From Argentina anserina (taxonomy: Eukaryota; Streptophyta; Magnoliopsida; Rosales; Rosaceae), in assembly GCF_933775445.1 (NCBI RefSeq), contig NC_065877.1, positions 17,174,001 through 17,238,000 on the forward strand: 64,000 nucleotides of DNA, in the 5' to 3' direction. The notes under the pieces were generated by a model that made no database searches, was not told the DNA's origin, and was given only the letters and a program-made list of their open reading frames with translations. Below are positions 1 through 11,605 of this stretch, piece by piece (the first letter of the stretch is position 1; each line of letters starts with the position of its first letter). Made by a program: the position numbers and the translations under genes.

Positions 1-246
1 TGAAAATTAACCAATTGAGCGATAACTTTGTGAGTTGTTAGATAATATTTGTGACAAATTTTATTTACTGTCTCACATATTGCAAAAGCAATAACTGTGT
101 ATTTTCATAAATTTTGACAATGGGAGAACACTTTAAGCGACAACTGTTTGCAACAACTTTCAGTTGTTACTTTTCGAATGAAGAGAGAAATATAGACTTT
201 ATATGACAATTTTGGATTGTCGCCAAAGTCGTTATAAGTTGTAGTG
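1..246 (-). mobile_element. CACTA-like transposon terminus (element extends left of window)
   Basis: Read on the minus strand, the sequence from 246 begins CACTACAACTTATAACGAC, the usual CACTA-superfamily terminal motif, and continues with subterminal sequence closely matching 46135-46320 (shared words for GACTTTGGCGACAA, TTGTCGCTTAAAGTGTT and GCAATATGTGAGACA). The terminus faces right, so the body lies left of position 1. No transposase is in view. It cannot pair with the 46135 terminus as one element, because both ends point the wrong way for that. Confidence 0.7.
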
Positions 247-1299
247 GTGCAGGTTTCACGTTTGATTCCCCCCTTTTCTAAATCTGGATGTTTGGTTCTT
301 CCGTGATGAGTTGATCGGTGTTTATACAAATTCGGGAGCCTTATGCTCTATATAAGCTCCGAGCAAACAATATATCTCCAAATTAATATGGCCACAATAA
401 GTAGGTGAGTTCTTCCACGTCCGAGGAGCCCGCGGTTTGCCAATTTTTATTAAAGAGATTATAAACAACCACAATTTAAAACTTTATATATCTCGATAGT
501 TCTACTTTCCCAAGTGACTTTGACTTCGTTCCGTTGTCACAGGTATACCGGAGACAAGATTACAAGAATGTGTTTGGCCCAGCATTCCAAAGCTACCCCA
601 AAACACACTTAAAGAAATCACGTCACTCTCCCTTAAAAAATATAAATAAATAAATACAGAAATTGTCATTCTTGGACTCCTGTTGTTATAAGGAAAACAC
701 GAGCTGCTCACGTCCTTCAGTTAATTAGTGTTATGTGATTACTTAATTGATCTACTTCATGTTGGACACTGACACGACGATACGTCTCCTGATCTGTATG
801 GTCCTAATGCGGTATGTAACCCAGGGTACCTCATTTTTCTTTCATAATTTCTCTCTTCATTTCATGAGGGTTCTTACCCCAATAATAATATCTCATCGAC
901 TTCCTCAAACCTGGTTTGACAATCTCTGCAGTTTTCAGTAACTGGAACTAGGTCATGCCTTGGTTGTCAATAGACTTTGTAATGGAGGACAAGCACAATA
1001 TTAGTCCTAAAATGTTGAAATTTATCGCTGTACGTGTATTTAAAACCAATGTGTGACATGTTATTCCATGAATGCCGCGATAACATCTGCTCGAAAATCA
1101 TATATACAATCATGTCATGTGTTCAAACAGCTGCACAGTTCTCAGTTTGTCTTTTCTATTACATGTATTAACAACACATTTGGGATATCATTCTAGCATG
1201 TATCAAAAGAAGCATATACAAAATCACATATGGGATCATTTAGTATGTGTCAAAAGAAGCAATTACAAAATGAAGTAAACAACGGCAGGTATTAGGCAA
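247..1299. other. Intergenic, no recognised feature
   Basis: AT-rich sequence with only short open frames (at most about 75 codons), none with recognisable domains or codon bias. No RNA gene or clear transposon end was seen. Confidence 0.5.
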
Positions 1300-1903
1300 A
1301 ATACCAAACAAACAAATTTGTAACCATTATATCATGCAATTTGCAATCTTCAATTCTTCCTTAGAAAATAACTTACTCTATACCCTATGCTTCTGCCATT
1401 CGAACGGTACAAACAATAGCTTAGTGATTCAACTGAGGTTTCTCCAACCAAATAGCTTCTACAAATTTGTTGCATCTGCACTATTTAAAGATATTTGATC
1501 AGCTGATACCATCCAACACAGGTATACTTGGGCAAACATTATTATCATTAGTACAGACCAAAAACATATCATCTGTGCATTTCACTTGTCCGATGCAGGA
1601 CTTACATAAGGATGCTTAGACACTTGGATTTTTTCCAAAACTAAAGGATATGATCTCCCTCTCATATGCTGGTGACATGACAAGTGTAGAACTTGCAAGT
1701 TTCTTTCACCAAGATGATATTATAGGTACTTTCTCGTAGATGTAATTATGTGTAGTTTGAAAATGAAAATATCCATAATCTTTTTGTAAAGCCCAATATT
1801 AGTTTGCACACATTTGTGCAGTTTGAGCTCCCTTTTGCAATTATCATCATATATTTATTTTATAAATTGAAAGAAGAAAAGTGGGAGGATATGCACTATT
1901 ACC
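1300..1903 (-). other. Candidate 3' UTR of the calmodulin-binding protein gene, possibly with a 3' UTR intron
   Basis: Just after the stop codon the minus strand reads CTAAG|GTAATAG, a plausible donor at 1901/1900, and a pyrimidine-poor AG acceptor near 1700 would give a UTR intron. Without splicing, an AATAAA on the minus strand at 1859-1854, about 45 nt past the stop, would serve as a poly(A) signal. Both are inference; transcript reads would decide. Confidence 0.3.
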
Positions 1904-4900
1904 TTAGCGAATGACTTCTGGCTTGAATGGGTTTGGAATTCCATTATTCGGAAGAACTGTTTCAAATGCCTCAACAAGCAGTGCTACTTTTCTACTCCGA
2001 GCTGGAGTTAATTTAGCAACAGCCTTTTGCAGTGCATAATCAAGCATCCACTCCTCTGCATTCTTCCTCTCATCAATGTTTTGATGCTTTAGATTAACTT
2101 TTTCTGCTTCAGGATCCGGCTCCAAGAGCATGTTCTTTGGCCTTCGTGGGTCGGATTTTTTTCCTTTCTCCAATGCTTTGATAAACCTATTAAGCAGAAT
2201 CATTTTTTTCAGATTTCTCCAGTTCTTTGACATTTTCTGTTTTGGTTTTTCTACCATCAGTACTTCCTTGACTTCATCCCCGATGACAGCATTATTAGAG
2301 TTCAGCAATATTTGTTCTGGATCTTCTCCTGCTTTCGTTTTAGATCCTCTGAAGCTACCTCCGGAAAATTTGGAAAGAGTAGCGAAAGATTTTCCTTCTA
2401 TGCAAACTTTATTTACTGCTGGTTCCTGGTCTGGAATGAAGTTCCTAGTATCTGCTTGCTCGTCTTCAGATTCATCCTGGCTTTCAGGAAGAAGGATTTC
2501 ATCAATCGCTTTCTCCACCAGCTTGACAGTTTCAATACGGCGGAGTTCATTATTTTTATTGTCTGGATGCTCATTTGTCAAGCTCAGCTTTGGATCCATC
2601 TCCGTGCAAGGCAATTTTTCTGTGTTTTTTCCTTCTTCCTCGTCTGCTTCATCACGTTGTTCACCTCCATCTTTTTCAGCAATGCTTGATACCATGTGCT
2701 TATATACAAAGTACCATAGCCTCGTATAGTTCTGTTTTTCCAGTTGAGTAACATGTGTTACATCAGCATTGCTCCCTGAATGAGATTCTTCAGGTGGAGA
2801 GCTTCCATTTGATCTTTCTCTTGCTGTCATTATTATGGGAGCTAAAGAGATCACCATGGCTTCAGACAAATCTGATTCTGCACCACTCCTGTTGTTGTTG
2901 TTTAATGCAGCTGTCTCTCCATCACTGATTTCCACATCAGAATTCAAACTGCCAACAGTCATATATTCTGCAGCGAATTCTCGAACTGTTCTGTTTTCAA
3001 GAACTTCATAATTGGTGCTACCATATTCCTCATGCTTCAACGAGGTTTCCTTACAGAAGTGGGGACCTTTACTTCCTGAAGAAGAAACATTGGGAAACTC
3101 TGTACCATTGTTAATGGTAAAGACTTTGTCCTCGCCATCAGTCTTGAAAGAAGCATGTGTCCCCTGCTGCTCCTCATCTGTGTCTCCAGAAGCAGGTATA
3201 TCGACTGCTATTTTAGTGGACCCGTTTCCTGTATTCGATTCTTCAAGCATAGAAGATTTCATTGGACTTGCCAGTTTATCCATATTAACAGGTAAGTTTT
3301 CTTCAGGACATGACATACCGCCGAGCAAGATTCTGGCAGAAGTTCCAGAATCACTCTCTTCACCAGTTTCATGAGCATTTTGAATCAACAAGCCATTGCA
3401 GGCTTGAAGATCTGCTCCAATAGAATGTATTGCATTGGACCTCTGGTGAGTTGTAATATCAGGGAAAGGGAGAACTGTTTCAAAAGCTTCTACGAGTAAT
3501 GCCACTCTTCTTTGTTGAGATGGAGGTAGCTTACTTATCACCTTTTGAAGTGCATAATCAAGCATCCATTCATCAGCACTCTTTTTGTCTTCAATTGCCA
3601 GCCGTCGTAGATTAATGTTTTCTGCCTCCGGGTCAGGATCTAAGGGTAGGTAATTTGGCTTCCGGTAACTGAAGTTTTTTACCTTTTCAATTGCTTTCAC
3701 AAATCGCTTGAGAAGAATAAACTTTTTCAGACTGCTCCAGTGCTTGGGCATGTTCTGTTCAGAGTTGTATTCTGCTGCTTTCTCCTTGGGAGCATCATAG
3801 TTTGCAGCTTCCAACTGTGTTTCTTCTGCATTGTGTACCATTCTGTCATCTGAATAATCACCAAGAGTTAAGATTCTACGCTCCTCTCCTTCATCATTAC
3901 TCAGCTGCAATCCTTCCTCATTTGAGTTTATGTCACTAGTAACTGATTCATCATCATATGAGCTGTCTAGAACTTCTGGGAGAAGAATTTTATCAAATGC
4001 TTCCTGGACTATATCAATGGCATTTTTCTGACAGAGCTCTAGTACTTGATCTCCTTCACTTGAATTTGTTGACACTCTATGGTCAATACTTTCAGGAAAT
4101 GATGGATTGTTGGTTTCAAGCGCACCACTGGTACCTTCTACTTGATATTCTTTGACTTCCCCATGAAGAGGGAGATAGTTTCCAACAGCTGCTGAATTAC
4201 CCTTTACTGCATGTTTGTACATCAACTTCCACATACTGATATACTTGTTATTTTTTGCTTGCATGCTACACTCTGCACTTTCATTTTTGTCTGACTCCAC
4301 ATTACCATTTTTATCAGTCACCAGACTACCATGTTTTAGCTCAAGGGCTATAATTTGTTCCATAGGTGCCACACAACCAGAAGCGCAATTATTTTCATGG
4401 TTTTCATTGTCAGTTGTTGGTTTCACAACTTCATCAGGGAGCTTGACAGTGGTACAATCATCAGATTCGACATCTACTGGAATTGGTTTAGGACTGCTGA
4501 TCTTCATTTTATCAGTGGAAATGAAATCACCACCATCATTGAGACCAGATGCAGCACATTTCTCTTCTTTTAGGTCTGAGTTGGTGACTTCAGAAGCTGT
4601 TCCAATGCAACAACCTTCCAAACATAAATCACTAAGTGATGTGGGTAACCCCAAATCATGTTGTACGACTGTGGTCAGATCACTCGTATCCTTTAGACTC
4701 TCCTCCAAAGTTTCATGAAACAGCTTCTCCGGATCATCAGATAGATCATAATTGTCTTCATCTTCTTTGCTGCAAGTTTCAGCAAGGTCATGCAAGAGCT
4801 CTTCACTGCCCAATTTTCGCCTCACAGGAGAGATCGTTCCATGAACTTCATCATTTCTATTGATGACCATGAGAGTCGGTGCATCTTCCTTCATTTTGCT

Positions 4901-5881
4901 GGACTTTTTCGCTCTCTCTGGGGATTGAGTTGCCTGTATTGTTCCCTTCTGAGTCTTCAATAAGCGCCTCCTTATCGAAATGAGCCTCTGGAGTGGAGGT
5001 ACATTTGCGTGGCGATGACCATGCAGAGAACAATAAGTAAATGGACAAGGCTTGGTGGCTGAAGCTCCTTCAGATTCACTTCCTTCTGGACGAACATCCT
5101 TCACCTGAGGAGGGGACTTGCAATGCTTGAGAGCTGAAGAGCAAGTGGCTCTTTGTACCCCCAAGTCTGGAAATTCAGAAATTTCGGATTGTTTCCGAAC
5201 CACACGAATCTTGGATTTTGCTTTAGACAATCTAGCTGACTTGTGAACAGAGTTGGGGGTTGAATTACAACTTGATTCCGAAGAGCAGTGAGGACTTCCC
5301 TGAATCTGGGTCCTTTTCTCACTAAAGCAACAGGTCTCCTTCAAAAAGTTTGGCGATGATGATGATGATAATGATCTATACTTATTCAATTGGGTTCCTC
5401 CAGAGCTTTGCCTCACCAAAGAGCTCTTGAATTTCACACTCGACATTCTTGTTAGATTGTTAACAGGCTTAAAACTAGACCTCCTTATCAATACTCTACC
5501 CGAGTTCTGCAGAAAAACCACCACCCAGAAACAAAAACAAAAACAAAAACAGCCAATGATCCTCAATTTCTTTGTATAATAACCAAAGCACTAAAACTAA
5601 AGCTAGATGGCAAAAATGAATAGTAAACTTGCCTGGGGATCATCTGCAGTTGCATCATTGGATCTGCGCTTGGATCTTCTCCTCGACGGCGATTTTGCAA
5701 GCTTAATTGATCTCAACTTGTTCAGCTTCTTCTGCAGCTCTGGCTCTCCTCTGCTTCTGCCATTCTGGTTTTGGAGAACATATGATTCATCAGGCGTCAT
5801 CATCATCATCGGAACCTGCCCCGAAAATAGGGTATCATCAGAATCACATGCCTCCACAACTTGAAGCTCCTTTGAACTCAT
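1904..5881 (-). CDS. PICBP: PICBP-like large calmodulin-binding protein, two exons (5881-5633, 5506-1904)
   Basis: Spliced product of 1283 aa: exon 1 gives 83 codons from the ATG at 5881 (an in-frame TAA lies two codons upstream), exon 2 gives 1200 codons plus TAA; both join in phase 0. Two copies of the plant calmodulin-binding domain (PF07839 type) lie at about residues 669-766 and 1175-1272, each with a basic LKKFILLKRFVKAIEK-like helix, a PDPEAE turn, ADEWMLDYALQK and a VALLVEAFETVLP end. Each domain is preceded by an aromatic/basic segment (about 507-520, LMYKHAVKG; about 1007-1018, FVYKHMVSS) and a short (D/E)(K/E)ILLPE motif (about 583 and 1081), so the C-terminal two thirds is a duplicated module separated by long acidic, Ser-rich, probably disordered stretches. 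The N terminus is Arg/Lys/Ser-rich (RRRSKRRS) and may be nuclear-targeting. Known from the family: Ca2+-dependent calmodulin binding, with Arabidopsis PICBP linked to pathogen response. Function here is inferred. Single-domain paralogues are shorter, so the PICBP subtype is favoured. Confidence 0.9.
5507..5632 (-). other. 126-bp GC-AG intron in the calmodulin-binding protein gene
   Basis: Minus-strand donor is CCCCAG|GCAAGT (5633/5632) and acceptor TTTTTCTGCAG|AACTCGG (5507/5506), with a T-rich tract made of TTTTTG units just before it. The join keeps the frame (phase 0). No GT donor nearby fits the consensus as well. GC-AG introns are a known minority class, typically with an otherwise strong donor as here. 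Confidence 0.75.
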
Positions 5882-7118
5882 AGTTTAGATGGCTTCTCGT
5901 CTTCGGATATTGAATTGGAGATCGGAAACCATAGACTGGTGCACACAACACAAACAGGAAGGCTGACTTGGCCATCATGACTTGACTATAAATTTATTCC
6001 ATATGACACAGCTAACTCAAAGTCTCTGGGTCAGAAGGACCGGCACTTTATGCTCTGTAAATCCCATTTCAATGAATGATAAGATTTTGCCCAGATCAGA
6101 TCAATAAATGGTAACAGTAGTGAATGTTAGATGAGAGAAAACCCACCAGAAATGGTCACATACGTAGATATGTCAGTTATTACTTGAATATAATTTTACT
6201 ATTGTTTTTTTAAGGAGAAAGGCTACATAATAATATTACAAGATGAATCTAAATTATACAATGTGTAATACTAATACGTTGAACTGTTGAAGAAATCGAT
6301 AAAGCATAATTACACAAAAAAACACATCTGAAAATTGAAAATCATAAAAGAAAATAAGATGTACAAACACATTGAGAATGACTTGTAAACTTGATGTCAC
6401 GAGACCTCACTGCACTACAAATGTCAATAAGAAAAGTGTACAAATAATCGTAACAATAACTATGACCGTATCTGATTCAATTACGATGAAGATTCGACCC
6501 AGATACCAACTCTCCCACATCACCACTATCCTCACACTCCAAAGAACATTGCCTGCCCAAGGTTGTCACCAGATACCAACTATCTTGGCCATACATAACC
6601 GCCTTTATAGATCTACAACCATGGAACACTACAGAGAGTTGTGGGTTTAGAAACCAATTTGGGTTTCTTGAAGAGAAGAGATATGACAAAAGTTGGATCC
6701 TTTGTCTACGACAAGGATGTCGAAGATGGTACCCTTCGAGGAGAAGAGACGGTGTCAGAGGTGCTGGCTTTCCATGCCCAAGAGCACCCCACTCCCAACC
6801 CTAGTAGTGAATCTTTGCTAATTATTGTTCGGCAATTTTATAATTTTAGGGGAGTGAAATTTGCAATCCCTAAATTGTAAACCACACTCCCTTTACAATT
6901 TTTTAAATCGTTTCCTTATCTCTAAGGCATGTGCTTTTTGCTCTATATCTTTGCCTTAGTAGAAACCATTTGACCGATATAATTCCTACAATTTCTCATT
7001 TGACAACTCGAGACCTTGAGTGCGAATTCCTCAGACAATTGAATAAACTTTAGGAAGAACCCGATATTTGCAATGGGGATTGTGGGAAGGGTGCAATACC
7101 AAAAATTGTTTGTAGGAT
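5882..7118. other. Upstream region of the calmodulin-binding gene; no other gene recognised
   Basis: Contains the 5' UTR and promoter of the minus-strand gene, without a confident TATA box or cis-element. Open frames near 6372-6880 on both strands (70-92 codons) show no domain I recognise. Confidence 0.4.
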
Positions 7119-7545
7119 CTTAATCGGAGTTGTTGTCATCTACCTGACATTGAGATTCAATATGTTTCTGGTACTTCTTTCGATACACGATTCACACCTA
7201 GTGTGCCAATTGGTAAAAATTGGAAGTTAACTTCATGGAGCAACAAAGATAACTCAATACCTATGAGCTTCACCTTTATATTTGATCAAGTAGGGAATGT
7301 GAATATGTTTACCAACTTAGAGGAATCGATTCTTTATTGGAAAGTGGAGAGCAAGGTATATGATTAAACTCATATGAGTTTCGTCTTCAAGTACTCATAA
7401 CTTGCTTTTGTTACTAAATTAGAAAGAGATCTTCTCTATAAACAATTTGGCCGAAAATTGCATGATAATTATACAAGATTGGTGACAAAATTTTATTTGA
7501 GCATTCAATGGTTTAACCTGGAATGACACCAACAGTAAGTAATCT
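7119..7545 (+). pseudogene. Fragment of a G-type lectin S-receptor-like kinase (S-locus glycoprotein region)
   Basis: A frame open for about 80 codons without a start Met (7119-7367) reads through IGKNWKLTSWSNKDNS, then a SFTFIFDQVGN-type segment and ESILYWKVES. This is the order seen at the lectin/S-domain boundary of G-type lectin receptor kinases (LTSWKS..DPSPG.FTF.LD, then ..YW..G). After an interruption (7368-7460, stops and frame change) a second piece, DNYTRLVTKFYLSIQWFN (7464-7517), matches the downstream S-domain strand and ends in TGA. No signal peptide, lectin start, transmembrane or kinase region is present, so it is a relic. Family assignment is by motif order only. Confidence 0.5.
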
Positions 7546-7689
7546 TCTTGTCTAAGACAAAAGAGTAATGTTGTGTTCTTCGTTTCCTTTTGGATCTCAC
7601 GTGAAATTTTCTACAATTGGGTTTCCTCAAATTGATGTTCAGTTTTATTGAGACAGTCTAGTACATGACATGCCTGAGAGATAAAGAAA

Positions 7690-8518
7690 TGGTGCTTATA
7701 AATGTACCCAACAAATTTCTTTGTATACCAAACATTACAAACATTACAACTTTTACCACTCTTTTTCTCATTCTGCTCTCGTATTTAAATATATATTTAA
7801 AATATTATTTATGTGATCAAATAAAGAAACCCAACACCTCTTCTTTTGAACAAAGGAACCCAACACCTCTCGATTTTTCCATTACCAAACAAAGAATACC
7901 AATACCTCTCCATAAAAATATGAAGATGACGGGATTCAAGACCAAACAACTTATCAATCGCTTTTTCTTTATTTCACACATATGTTCTTAATTTCAAGAT
8001 TTTTCATTCAACTAAACAACAAAAAGACCATAAGTTATGATGAATTGCAAGATATGATATAAAAGATGATAATTGACAAACAGAGTTAAGAAGTTCAAGG
8101 AAGTAAGTGGGAGAGGGATTGAGAGACCAAAGAGTCCTGCAACACAACCCACCATGCGACCACTATTCTTACGTAAAATTCTATCAAATCTCGGTACTTC
8201 CCAGATTCCCAGTACTCCCACGCAATCATTTTTGTTTCTCTTAAATTACACCAACTCTAACCTAACCTCATAATCATATTATTTAATAATCTGATATATT
8301 ATTTTTATAATTGTGCTCTCATATTCTTCATACATACAAATTCAGAAAATAGTACGGTGATACGGTGAAGGGCTATAGAGGAAGAGCTCTCCAAGATACG
8401 AACTGATATATATTATTATATTTTAATTTGTTTTCTCAATCTAAAGTTGGGGTAAAAATGTTAATAAAAATAATGTTGGGTCTACTAAGACATTTGTTGG
8501 GTACATTTAGCAATACCC
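7690..8518. mobile_element. Mutator-like TIR element A (non-autonomous, 829 bp)
   Basis: The left end (GGTGCTTATAAATGTACCC at 7691) and the reverse complement of the right end (GGGTATTGCTAAATGTACCC, ending 8518) form terminal inverted repeats of about 40 bp that continue CAACAAAT.TCTT.GTA. Flanks 7681-7689 ATAAAGAAA and 8519-8527 ATAAAAAAC agree at 7 of 9 positions, fitting a decayed 9-bp Mutator-type duplication. No transposase reading frame is inside. Confidence 0.55.
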
Positions 8519-8655
8519 ATAAAAAACTACATGGGTACTGTTAAATGTACCTAGCAAATATCTCGGTATACCTAGCAGTAAAAATTTGTCTCTTAAATTC
8601 CAACTTTGTCCTTTGAACAAGAAAAGGTAGATTTGACACCCAACTATTTTAGCAT

Positions 8656-9349
8656 GGGTGCTTCTAAATATACCCAACAAATTTCTATTTAGTTATTTTC
8701 CAAATTTACCCTTAATTCTAATGATGAACCCAACAACGCAAAAGCAGGTGTTTCACCTTCATTGAATAAAAGCTCAGGTAACTATTGATGAATCATGTAT
8801 TTCAAAACGGATTCCATTCATTGGTGCAAGTACATACACCATCTGGATATGAAGCATAAGAGATTAATGAATCATTAGGTGTCAAAAAAAGTTTCATCCA
8901 TTCATTATTTCGTTTCGATTCTTCAAAACATATATGCTAAATAAGTTATAAAAGTTAAAACACAAAAGTTAGAGATCAATTTATGGAGCAGGAAGCACTG
9001 GGCTCTATTATTTTATGTTTTCTATTCATTCGTTCCTAGCTTAATTATTCTTGAGAATTAAGATTGATGTGGCGAGTAAAAAAAAGAAGAAAATGGGCAT
9101 ATGTAAAAGAAGAGGATCATTGCCCATAAAACATGCAGAATGAAATTGAAAAACAAGACCAGTGCTCTAGCGAAACTTGATTAAAAAAATTTCTTTTTGC
9201 CAGTTTTGTGATAAGTTTATGTCGATAAACTTTTTGCGTTTATTGGGATTTGAATTTTCTTGCTGAGTGTAGCAAAATAAAGGACCAAATTTGAATGTTT
9301 GTGTTGCTAAGTATAGTTAGAAATTTATTGGGTATATTTAGCAACTCCC
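8656..9349. mobile_element. Mutator-like TIR element C (694 bp) inside element B
   Basis: Begins GGGTGCTTCTAAATATACCC and ends with its near reverse complement GGGTATATTTAGCAACTCCC. Flanks 8647-8655 TTTTAGCAT and 9350-9358 TTTCAACAT match at 7 of 9 positions. No coding capacity. It shares terminal sequence with elements A and B, so all three belong to one family. Confidence 0.55.
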
Positions 9350-9668
9350 TTTCAACATTTGCATTTGAAGGGGCTGACCAACTTTCTGGCTCCCTTTCTC
9401 AAGTGTTTGAGTTTTTCTAATAAAAGTTCTACGTAAACTTGAAGTCAATAATACGTTGGATGCAAAGTTTTGGAAAGTTATTGGCTTAGATCCGTAGTAT
9501 AACAAAAAAAATTCTTAATAACTCAAAAAGGATTGTGTCTTGCATCTAATAAATTGGGGAGAGATCTAAATTGGGTGACATCTAATGTAGATTGTAGAGG
9601 TAGCGGGGAAGGAGAAAGCACTGGATTGTGAGTGATCAACTATTGAGGGCAACAAAAGATAAAAATAG

Positions 9669-11402
9669 TGTTAGGTCAACATTAACCTTGTCATTCTTGC
9701 TTTATTTTTAGTTTTTTTGCTTTACCTTTTTGTATATTTTTCTATTTCTTATTATGTTTCCTAATCATGCTAGGAAAATGAGGAAATGATCGGAAACACG
9801 TCAAAATGAGTGGATTTATGGCACATTTCGGAATAAGGTGAAGAATCAAAGTCAAATGAGTAAAAGCGAAAAAGTCACTAGAAGATGAAATTAACCGTCA
9901 AAGTCTGGCTATGAGAAGGTGATTGCCGGAATATAGTGGTGGTTGAATTCAACAAGTCAATAGAGCATTGTTGAATCATTAATGGTGGATTTAAATTCAA
10001 ATTAGATGAAGATAAATGAAGGGGACCATCTCTAGGTTTTGTCTTTAGCTAATTACCCTCATACCTTCACCATTTCTTCTCCACCAAAATATATTTGGCT
10101 GTGTTGGTTATTTTATGAGACAAGATCCACTATTTGTGCTTCCATCCTTGTCTACCACATCTAACTCTTCATCTCTTTATATTTCCACCCTCGATTCTTC
10201 ATTTTAGATGACAACTCTAACAACTCAAAAAAATGCCAACTCTCAACTCTTTCCCTCTCCACATTCTTCAATTATCATAGTTCTTCATTTTTTAGGTAGT
10301 TTAGTGTAGCCCTTGTGTAGAGAGAAAAATGTAGCATCTTGGGTTGATAACCAAAACCTAAGATTCAACACCTCTTGATCAATCACAGTTGTGGATAGAT
10401 TCATGAAGCTTTGTTCTTAATCTTTCTTTTGTGTATGTAGATTTGTATAGTATTTTGGGTTTGAGAAAAACCAAAAAGACTATACTTTGAAGCTTCACAT
10501 CCTATTATTTTATGATGGCTTTTATGTATTTGTCTATCTATTGTGAGTAGTGGAGTTGAGGCTAGGCTAGTCTCACCCACAGTTATGTGCAACAGTGTAA
10601 ATTCTTTATTTAATTTTATGTTGTTACACGTTTGAATCTATTGGCTTCTATACTTAATGATACTAAATGTGTTAGCTACTTTTGTCACCTATAAAACATG
10701 TTTAGTAAACTAACGAACCAAAAACTTAAAATTGACAACTTCTTGAATCCGTAGCATAAGTAGAATTTAGGTGGTGGCTTAGTGTTTTTTACGGGAAATA
10801 TTAAGTGTTTCTTACGGGAAATATTAAGTGTTTCTTAGTACATAGCCCACTTATATTATAAGGTAATATATAATTGGGACTAAAGTTGTGTGGTCTAATT
10901 TGGCTCCAAAAGACTTTATAAAATTTTATGATTAGTTGGTTTCTTGGTAGCTTCATCAAAGCACTAGGGGAAAATTTGTCAAACATATTTCACATCAATT
11001 ATGGGTTACATTTGTACATGAGTAAGGGTAGGTGCTATGCCTAAGTCTCTACTCCTCTCATTGATCTACTCTCTACACTTGTTAGTTTAGTTGCTTTATT
11101 TTTACTTTATCTTATTTTAGTTAAAATTAAACCCAACAACCGTTTCACTACCATCCATTGTTAATATTACCACTTGGTGGTGTTGGCTTATAAAGGGCTT
11201 ACACCACTAAATTGTAAAAATGTAGACTTGCATGTGTTTTTAAGATTTTATTCACGGTAATTTAGTTAGGGTGGAGTTACTCAATCTCTTGAGTACGATA
11301 TTCTTATTTTTTCACTCTATACTAAAACTTGACCTCCTAATCTTGGAAGTAGGTAGCTTCACACATAAACACATACAATTATCTTATGTGATGCAACCAA
11401 CA
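9669..11402 (+). mobile_element. Solo LTR of a Ty3/gypsy family, perfect 5-bp TSD
   Basis: Starts TGTTAGGTCAACATTAACC and ends CAACCAACA. It is flanked by identical AATAG at 9664-9668 and 11403-11407. It is homologous along its length to the LTR at 58960-60979, which is followed by a primer-binding site and gag, so it is the same family. No internal sequence remains, as expected after LTR-LTR recombination. Confidence 0.9.
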
Positions 11403-11605
11403 AATAGAAATGGACTTTTTTTTTATTGCTGAGTATACTAAGATATTTGATAGGCACATTTAACAACACCCATATTATATTACCACTTGCTCCTTATTTG
11501 GTGCAACTTGGTGCACATATATGATTATGGTTAGGATCATAGTACATGTATACAATTGAAAACGACTATGTAGTGTAGTTTTGTCATCCAACATCTAGTC
11601 ATATT

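Larger units (their letters stand above)
8533..11471. mobile_element. Mutator-like TIR element B, carrying nested element C and a solo LTR
   Basis: The left end at 8533 (GGGTACTGTTAAATGTACC, then TAGCAAATATCT.GGTATAC) is closely matched by the reverse complement of the right end finishing at 11471 (GGGTGTTGTTAAATGTGCC, then TATCAAATATCTTAGTATAC). Subtracting element C (8656-9349), the solo LTR (9669-11402) and their duplications leaves about 0.5 kb, a normal MITE size. The 9-bp flanks agree only weakly (6 of 9, AT-rich). Confidence 0.55.

Noticed and set aside
2130..4863. Open frames of 65-199 codons on the plus strand under the calmodulin-binding gene
   Set aside because: They lie opposite the long minus-strand coding exon and have no domain features; they are shadows of its codon pattern.
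5985..5997. TATAAATTTATT as TATA box of the calmodulin-binding gene
   Set aside because: It reads TATAAAT on the plus strand; on the gene's strand the match is poor, and AT-rich DNA gives such words often.
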